DNA of 5,394 bases, from NCBI GenBank assembly GCA_002415895.1, contig DIAV01000147.1:11918-17311 (forward strand), written 5' to 3'. This document shows positions 1 through 5,394 of this stretch, piece by piece. Numbering within the stretch: position 1 is the stretch's first letter; each line of letters begins with the position of its first letter. The DNA is from Anaerolineales bacterium UBA5069. Lineage in GTDB: Bacteria; Chloroflexota; Anaerolineae; Caldilineales; Caldilineaceae. The notes beneath the pieces were generated by a model. It worked only from the letters and a program-made list of their open reading frames with translations, was not told where the DNA came from and did not search any database. The translations under genes were made by a program, and so were the position numbers.

Positions 1-2694
1 GCCATCCCCGACGCGCCCATCATCCTTGCGCTGGACGATCCACGCGCGACACTCGCACAGGTGGGCGGTAAAGGCGCGAACCTGGCGCGCATGGCACGCG
101 CCGGATTGCCGGTGCCGCCCGGCCTGCTGGTAACCACCGCCGCATACCGCGAGTTCGTTGCGGCCAACGGGCTGGAAGCCGTCATCGCGGGCGCGCTGCA
201 CGGGCTGGACACGTCGTCACCTGCGGCGCTTGAGGAAGCCTCGGCGCAGATTCGCGCCGCCTTCGCCAGCGGCCGTGTGCCGCGCCCGATTCTGCGCGCA
301 TTCACCAGCGCCTATGGCACATTGGAAGGGCGCGCCGTGGCCGTGCGCTCATCAGCCACCGCCGAAGATCTGCCGGAACTCTCCTTCGCCGGGCAGCAGG
401 ATACTTTTCTCAACGTGTTGGGTGCGCTGTCGCTGCGCCGCGCCATCATCGATTGCTGGAGCAGCCTGTGGACGGCACGTGCGATTGGCTACAGGGCGCG
501 CAATAGCATTAATCAATCCGATGTCGCGCTTGCGGTCGTGGTCCAGGCAATGGTGCAGAGCGAGGCATCCGGCGTCCTGTTCACAGCCAATCCGCTTACC
601 GGCCTACGCGATGAAACGGTCATCGACGCCACCCTTGGGCTGGGTGAGGCGCTTGTCTCCGGCCAGGTGGAGCCTGACCACTACATTGTGGAGAGCGCCA
701 CAGGGCGCATCCGCAGCCGCGTATTGGGTGCCAAGGCCATCTCTATCCGCGGGGCGGGCGCGGGCGGCGTGGAGAAGATCAGCGCAGACGCGGCCTCGCG
801 TCAGGCCCTGCCCGACGCCGCCATCGTTGCGCTCACGGCACTTGGGCAGCGCGTTTCCACGCTCTACGCCAACGTCCCGCAGGACATTGAGTGGGCATGG
901 GCAGACGACACGCTTTATCTCCTTCAGGCGCGCCCCATCACCTCGCTTTTCCCCCTGCCCGATACGCTGCCGCCGGGCGAGTTCGCGCTGCTCTTTTCCA
1001 TGGGCTCGGTGCAGGGGATGCTGGATCCCTTCACGCCCATGGGACTGGAGTTCTTTAGACGCATCTCGGCCAAGGGGTCGCAACTTTTTGGCTACAACTT
1101 CGCGCCGGGAGAGGTGCCCGCGCTGCATGTGGCCGCACAACGCATTTGGCTGCGCTTTAATCCCCTTCTGCGTAACCGCCTTTCGCAGCGCATCTGGCTT
1201 GGCTTCTTCAGCCAGGTCGATGCCGAAGCATCGGCGCTGCTTTCACCACTGCTTGCAGACGTTCGCGTGCAGCCCCAACGCGCGCTGCCTACGCCACCCA
1301 CCCTGCGCCGCATTGTTGGGCTGCTCAAGCGCCTCGCACCCTACATGGCCGCTGCCATACGCGACCCCAATGCTTCGCGCGTTGCGTTGGAAGCCGCGAT
1401 TGAGGCACACATGGCGGCAGGCGCGGCACAGGCCGCCGCAACGCGCACGCTGAGCGAGCGCATTCGCGTGACCGAGCAACTCATCGACGATGCTTTTCTT
1501 GTGCTCATCCAGATTCTGCCGCGCATGGTGATTGGGATGGCTTGCTTCTTCCGCCTGCTCAACCTCGCCGAACGCGTGGGCATGCCGCCCAGCCAGGCGC
1601 TGGAAATGGTGCGCGGCCTGCCTCATAACGTGACAACCACCATGAACCTTGCGCTCTGGCAAGCCACGGTCGCCATTCGCAACGACGCAGCGGCGCTGGC
1701 TGCCTTCCAATCGGGCGAGGCTGCAGCGCTGGCCCAGGCATACCTGGACGGGTCACTGCCGAATGCTGCCCAACACGCGCTGGCAGGCTTCCTGCACAAC
1801 TATGGCATGCGGGGCGTGGCCGAAATTGACTGCGGGCGCGTGCGCTGGCGCGAAGACCCAACCCAGGTTGTGCAGATGGTGCAGAATTATCTGACCATTG
1901 CAGACGCCGCGCAGTCACCCGCGGCTGTCTTTGCGCGGGGCGCGCAAACTGCCCAGCGCACGCAGGCGCAGCTTGTTGCAGCCGTAGAGAAAAAGTTGGG
2001 GCCGCAACAGGCGGCGCTGGCGCGTGCCTATGTTGTGCGCCTGCACGCACTGGCCGGACTGCGCGAAACGCCCAAGTTCAGCATGATTCGCATTATGGGG
2101 ATCGTGCGCCACATGCTGTGGGAAGGCTACGCGCAGTTGGTGGCTGCCGGGCTACTCGAGAAAGCCGAGGATGGCTTCTTCCTCACCTTGAACGAACTGC
2201 GCGCGGTGGACGCAGGCTATGTCATCGACTGGAAGGCGCTTGTGCGCGAGCGGCGTGCGCAGTGGGCGCGCGAGGCGCAACGCAAGCAGCTTCCGCTGCT
2301 GCTCGTCTCCGACGGGCGCACCTTTTATGCCGGTGCGGGTGCAGCCCAAAGCACGACAGATGCCAGTGTGCTCGTCGGCAGCCCTGTCTCGCCCGGCGTG
2401 GTTGAGGGCATTGTGCACATTGTGTTTGAGCCGCACGGCGCCGAACTGCAACCGGGCGAGATACTCGTCTGCCCCGGCACTGACCCCGCCTGGACACCGC
2501 TCTTCCTCACTGCGGGGGCGCTCGTCATGGAATTGGGCGGCATGATGACGCACGGCTCGGTGGTGGCGCGTGAGTACGGCATCCCCGCGGTGGTGGGTGT
2601 GACAAATGCAACGCGCCGCCTGCAAAGCGGGCAGCGCGTGCGTGTTGATGGTTCGTCCGGTCGTGTGACCGTGCTGGATGGAATTACCCCCTAA
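1..2694 (+). CDS. Rifampicin phosphotransferase-like PEP-utilizing enzyme (5' end just outside window)
   Basis: Residues are numbered from the codon at base 1; 897 residues are visible before TAA. The reading frame is open to the left edge. The residues before the GTG at 61 (IILALDDPRATLAQ) look like the family's first strand, and that GTG has no Shine-Dalgarno sequence, so the true start lies shortly upstream. The ATP-grasp domain (PPDK_N type, about 1-314) shows VGGKGANL (K24), VRSSATAEDLP from 115, SGVLFTANPLTG (190-201), GLGEALVSG (213-221) and IEWAW...LLQARPIT (E297, Q309, R311). The central helical region (about 320-780) carries LDPFTPMG (341), HNVTT (542) and YGMRGVAEIDCGRVRW (601-616). 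The swivelling phosphohistidine domain (about 788-893) has PGTDPAWTPLF (825) and GGMMTHGSVVAREYGIPAVV, with H851 as the expected phospho-carrier. The C-terminal PEP/pyruvate TIM barrel is absent, so this is not a true PpsA or PPDK. In characterised RPH enzymes, ATP is split to AMP and phosphate and the beta-phosphate passes through the His to rifampicin. Family membership is strong; the substrate is unknown. The protein is probably cytoplasmic. Confidence 0.9.
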   Translation, partial: AIPDAPIILALDDPRATLAQVGGKGANLARMARAGLPVPPGLLVTTAAYREFVAANGLEAVIAGALHGLDTSSPAALEEASAQIRAAFASGRVPRPILRAFTSAYGTLEGRAVAVRSSATAEDLPELSFAGQQDTFLNVLGALSLRRAIIDCWSSLWTARAIGYRARNSINQSDVALAVVVQAMVQSEASGVLFTANPLTGLRDETVIDATLGLGEALVSGQVEPDHYIVESATGRIRSRVLGAKAISIRGAGAGGVEKISADAASRQALPDAAIVALTALGQRVSTLYANVPQDIEWAWADDTLYLLQARPITSLFPLPDTLPPGEFALLFSMGSVQGMLDPFTPMGLEFFRRISAKGSQLFGYNFAPGEVPALHVAAQRIWLRFNPLLRNRLSQRIWLGFFSQVDAEASALLSPLLADVRVQPQRALPTPPTLRRIVGLLKRLAPYMAAAIRDPNASRVALEAAIEAHMAAGAAQAAATRTLSERIRVTEQLIDDAFLVLIQILPRMVIGMACFFRLLNLAERVGMPPSQALEMVRGLPHNVTTTMNLALWQATVAIRNDAAALAAFQSGEAAALAQAYLDGSLPNAAQHALAGFLHNYGMRGVAEIDCGRVRWREDPTQVVQMVQNYLTIADAAQSPAAVFARGAQTAQRTQAQLVAAVEKKLGPQQAALARAYVVRLHALAGLRETPKFSMIRIMGIVRHMLWEGYAQLVAAGLLEKAEDGFFLTLNELRAVDAGYVIDWKALVRERRAQWAREAQRKQLPLLLVSDGRTFYAGAGAAQSTTDASVLVGSPVSPGVVEGIVHIVFEPHGAELQPGEILVCPGTDPAWTPLFLTAGALVMELGGMMTHGSVVAREYGIPAVVGVTNATRRLQSGQRVRVDGSSGRVTVLDGITP

Positions 2695-2718
2695 GCGAGG
2701 GGCGCTCCACTGTCGCCG
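2695..2718. other. 24-base junction between convergent genes
   Basis: This is the only non-coding stretch in the window, lying between the TAA of the plus-strand gene and the TAG (read on the minus strand) of the other gene. A 5-bp inverted pair, cccct at 2688-2692 and agggg at 2698-2702, overlaps the plus-strand stop codon. It has no following T-run, so I do not call an intrinsic terminator. Transcripts from the two genes may overlap at their 3' ends, or termination may be Rho-dependent. Both options are inference. Confidence 0.6.
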
Positions 2719-5394
2719 CTACTCCCCCTGCGCGTCTGCCTCTGCTGCTTCTGCGCCCTGCGTGGCGGGGGCCACATCGATATCCAGTGCATCTGCATAC
2801 GCAGCAGGCGGCGGGCTCTGCGGCGCAGGCGCCAGCCAGCGCAGCATCTGCGCAGTGACGGCGTCGCTGCGGTAATACCCAATGTGCGTCGCGTCCACCT
2901 CGGCTGTAAGCAGCAAGCCGCCCGGGTGGTTGACCATGGGCACCGTCATGCAGCTGCGCATCCCCACCACCCAGTCGTTATCGCCTTCATAGAACCAGTC
3001 TGCGGCCGCATCCAGCCCCGCCGCAAGCACACGTCGCCACTGTGCAGCACGCGCTGCGGGCGCGCTCTGCGCATTGCCTGCAATGACGTGATAGTGCAGG
3101 CGTGCCCCGTTGCGCGTGTTGTTGAGCTCTTCAAGCAATGGCGCATTGGGGTGCATAGCACCCGGCCCCTGCATTTGCCACGCCACAGTGCCCAGCGCCC
3201 ATGCAATCAGCAAGGCAGGCGCGGTGGGCGCGGGCAAATTCAAGAGCAGCATCAGAAGCCACGGCGTGAAGAGCGCGGTTGAGGCCAGCGGTGTACCCAG
3301 GTTGGGCGGCCCTGTAAAGAAGCAACGCTGCACAAAAGCATCGCCGCCCAGCAACTCCACATAGACACGTGCCACCAGCGCACCCATGCTGTGTGCAAAG
3401 AGGTCAATCGTGGCGCCGGGCGCTTCGTTCATGGCCAGTGCGGCAACCGCGTCGCGCAGGCGCTCGCCATTGGCGCGCACATCTGTGTGCAGGCTCTCCC
3501 ACTCGAAGCAAAGGATGCGATCATAGATTGGGCCGTTTGGCCTGGCCTGTATCCCAATCAGCCATTCGGCTTCCTCTGTGCTGTTGTCCGCAAAGCCATG
3601 CACAATGATCGCAATGCGCTCATGGGGCCGCGCACGCGTGGCTGCAGTGTAGCGTAACGTGCCGCCAGGCACAGCGCGTACAAAGGCGGCGCGCGATGCC
3701 GATGCAGCCCAGGCGCCTGGCACAAAGCGCACGGCAAAGAGACCCACATCCACCGCAGGTGCGCCGCGCACCTCACACAGGAAGATGCGCAGCGCGCGTG
3801 CAGCTTGCGCAGCGCCCGTTGCGCCGTCGCCGTCCGTTTTGCCGCCATCGTGACCGTCCCCGGAGGCTTCATCAAGCGAGGGCAGCCAGGTCACTTCAAG
3901 CGCGTGGCCACCTACTGGGCAGCGACCCACAGGGTACGCATTCACGCCGTCCCAGGCAAAGGCGAGCAGTGCCGCGCCGGCGGGTGGCGCAATGTGCACT
4001 TGCATGGGCGTTGCCGCGCTCACAAGGCGGCGGCTCTGCGCGCCGCAAACCAGCTCAAAACCGGCAATTGCCTGCCCGGCCGTTGCACCCACGGTTGCAT
4101 GAGGTCGGAAATGCATGGGGTGCGCGGCCAGCGCAGCAGGCCACGCAGCTTCCGCCTGCTCGGCGCGCGCGGTTGGCCCAAGCCACTGCAACGAACCCAA
4201 GAAGCCAGGGGGCGTCTCTACACGCGGCAACGCGCGCGTTTGCGCAGTTTGCCCCCCCACCAGGTGGAGCGCGCCGGCGGGTGGCAGCAGGCGCAAACCA
4301 CACTCCGCCGAAACCCATGGATCGGGCGGGGGCAACGGCGCGCTGCTCATGCCCGCCTGTGTCACTTCAAGCACGCTGCCCAGAGGCCCCTGCTCCAGCA
4401 GCGCCGCCGCCATTGCTTCTGCCGCGCCATAGACGCGGAAGATCAGGCGCGCTTCCACAGCATCCTCGGGAAGTGGCGTGTGCACCTGCTGATCAAGATG
4501 GGCGCTGCAGCCAATTGTGCGGGTGGCGCCGGGGGCCAGTGGCTCCGTGCGCGCGCCCGGCAGCGGCCACACACAGGCAATATCGCAGAGCGGACCGAAG
4601 CGGAAGAGCGCAATCTCAAGGGGGCGCGCGCTGTGGTTGGTTACATGCACCACCAACGGCATACCGCCCGCCACATGCAATTCACCTGCGCTGCTTTCAA
4701 GCGGAGCAGAATGGGCAAAGCCGCCCTCGTCAAAGACCAGGCGCTCCAGCGTGAGCGAAACGCTCTCCGAGGGCAGCTCGGCGCTGCTGCCCCGCTGCGC
4801 AAGCGCCGCAGCGTAGCGCGCACGGTGCGCCAACTCTGCACGCATATCGTCAACGGCTTCGGGGGCAAAGGCGTGCGAAATGCGTTCGCCCGCTGCATCA
4901 CAAAGCCAGAACGCGCCATCAGCGTGCACAACCGCCACGTCCTCTGCCTTGTCCACCCTCTGCGCAACCGCGTTGATGCGCGCGGCCAATGCGCCGCGCT
5001 CGTCACTCGCGATCTGTGGCTCGGCCACACCTGCATACCGCACACGCATGCGGCTGCGCCCCGCCTGCACCACGGCGGCCGGCGCGGGCAATGCGGGCAA
5101 CGCGCCTTCAACAAGCGTGCAGAGGCTGTACTCAAGCCCTGCACGTGCAACTTCCACAACGGCCAGTGTGGGTGGGCCGATCTCACGCTCGCGTGCAGGC
5201 AGAGAATCTTCGGCCGCATCGTCTGCAACGGAGTCATCGTCAACAGGGGGCGCGTCATCATCCAGAGCAGGTGGTGCAGCGGGCGCATGGACGGGCACAA
5301 CGATAGCGCGGCTGCCGTTGAGCAGGCCATGGGCGCGCCCGGCGTCAAGCCAAAGCTGCCCCTCGTCGTCACGCATGACGCTAATGGGCGGCGC
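2719..5394 (-). CDS. Multidomain protein with DUF4384-like module and C-terminal lipase-like alpha/beta hydrolase (5' partial)
   Basis: Residues are numbered from the codon at the right edge; 891 are visible before TAG. The ATG at 5376 is unlikely to be the start: the frame is open upstream of it, no Shine-Dalgarno sequence precedes it, and it falls inside a beta-rich module. Residues 13-92 resemble the 'aG..hGl..Gs' and 'a.V.V......s' repeats found after caspase-like domains, split by an acidic insert (45-63). Residues about 238-324 look DUF4384-like (VHVTNHSARPLEIALFRFG, then WPLPGARTEPLAPG). Residues 325-590 are unassigned and contain a Gly/Asp-rich linker (509-527). The hydrolase domain (about 590-845) has an oxyanion-type VHGF (598-601), nucleophile elbow AHSMGA (S669), LGTPLAS (699-705), a hydrophobic segment (708-739), GDNDWVV (D807) and ATHIGYY (H837). 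These match lipase-like hydrolases of the DUF7379/PGAP1-like kind. No signal peptide can be judged because the N-terminus is missing. The likely activity is ester or lipid hydrolysis; substrate and partners are unknown. An N-terminal caspase or CHAT protease is possible but not seen. Confidence 0.85.
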   Translation of the reverse strand, partial: APPISVMRDDEGQLWLDAGRAHGLLNGSRAIVVPVHAPAAPPALDDDAPPVDDDSVADDAAEDSLPAREREIGPPTLAVVEVARAGLEYSLCTLVEGALPALPAPAAVVQAGRSRMRVRYAGVAEPQIASDERGALAARINAVAQRVDKAEDVAVVHADGAFWLCDAAGERISHAFAPEAVDDMRAELAHRARYAAALAQRGSSAELPSESVSLTLERLVFDEGGFAHSAPLESSAGELHVAGGMPLVVHVTNHSARPLEIALFRFGPLCDIACVWPLPGARTEPLAPGATRTIGCSAHLDQQVHTPLPEDAVEARLIFRVYGAAEAMAAALLEQGPLGSVLEVTQAGMSSAPLPPPDPWVSAECGLRLLPPAGALHLVGGQTAQTRALPRVETPPGFLGSLQWLGPTARAEQAEAAWPAALAAHPMHFRPHATVGATAGQAIAGFELVCGAQSRRLVSAATPMQVHIAPPAGAALLAFAWDGVNAYPVGRCPVGGHALEVTWLPSLDEASGDGHDGGKTDGDGATGAAQAARALRIFLCEVRGAPAVDVGLFAVRFVPGAWAASASRAAFVRAVPGGTLRYTAATRARPHERIAIIVHGFADNSTEEAEWLIGIQARPNGPIYDRILCFEWESLHTDVRANGERLRDAVAALAMNEAPGATIDLFAHSMGALVARVYVELLGGDAFVQRCFFTGPPNLGTPLASTALFTPWLLMLLLNLPAPTAPALLIAWALGTVAWQMQGPGAMHPNAPLLEELNNTRNGARLHYHVIAGNAQSAPAARAAQWRRVLAAGLDAAADWFYEGDNDWVVGMRSCMTVPMVNHPGGLLLTAEVDATHIGYYRSDAVTAQMLRWLAPAPQSPPPAAYADALDIDVAPATQGAEAAEADAQGE

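Noticed and set aside
61..63. GTG at 61 as the start codon of the RPH-like gene
   Set aside because: The frame continues upstream to base 1 with family-like N-terminal residues, and no ribosome binding site precedes the GTG.
158..1453. Plus-strand open frame of 431 codons in another frame of the RPH-like gene
   Set aside because: The overlapping frame contains the conserved ATP-grasp motifs. This one is compositionally biased, with many Arg, Pro, Ser and Trp residues and no family match.
1..2694. Identification as genuine PEP synthase (ppsA) or PPDK
   Set aside because: The protein ends right after the phosphohistidine domain and lacks the C-terminal PEP/pyruvate-binding barrel that those enzymes need.
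2688..2702. Possible bidirectional terminator hairpin at the convergent junction
   Set aside because: The stem is only 5 bp (cccct/agggg), it overlaps a stop codon, and there is no T-run on either strand. An alternative agcg/cgct stem in the same place suggests chance pairing in GC-rich sequence.
3696..4754. Plus-strand open frame of 352 codons opposite the hydrolase-containing gene
   Set aside because: Its translation is rich in Arg, Pro and Ala with no recognisable motif. It lies wholly antisense to a gene with clear domain signatures, as expected for shadow frames in GC-rich DNA.

Overview
The window comes from a GC-rich bacterial chromosome. It is almost entirely filled by two long, convergent protein-coding genes. 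Each is open to a window edge, so each lacks its true 5' end here. Only 24 bases separate their stop codons. I see no rRNA, tRNA, CRISPR array, insertion sequence, origin or riboswitch. The gene types (a rifampicin-phosphotransferase-like protein and a large multidomain protein of the kind often attached to caspase-like proteases) would suit Chloroflexota or another large-genome environmental lineage. That taxonomic placement is a weak inference, not something the sequence proves.

Left half, plus strand (1-2694): a PEP synthase/pyruvate phosphate dikinase-related protein. It has an N-terminal ATP-grasp domain, a long central helical region and a C-terminal swivelling phosphohistidine domain, and then stops. 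The C-terminal TIM barrel that binds PEP or pyruvate in true PpsA and PPDK is absent. This is the architecture of rifampicin phosphotransferase (RPH), and the ATP-site and catalytic His signatures are intact. The substrate cannot be read from the sequence.

Right half, minus strand (2719-5394): a large multidomain protein of at least 891 residues. It begins in the window with a small beta-rich module interrupted by an acidic insert. A DUF4384-like beta-sandwich follows, then a poorly characterised middle part. It ends in a lipase-like alpha/beta hydrolase domain with a recognisable Ser-Asp-His triad. In other bacteria, modules like the first two often follow a caspase-like (peptidase C14) domain, so the missing N-terminus may hold a protease. 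That is a prediction to test beyond the window edge.

The two genes face each other, cannot share an operon, and show no evident functional link. Most of the interest lies in the hydrolase-containing protein and in the unknown substrate of the RPH-like enzyme.
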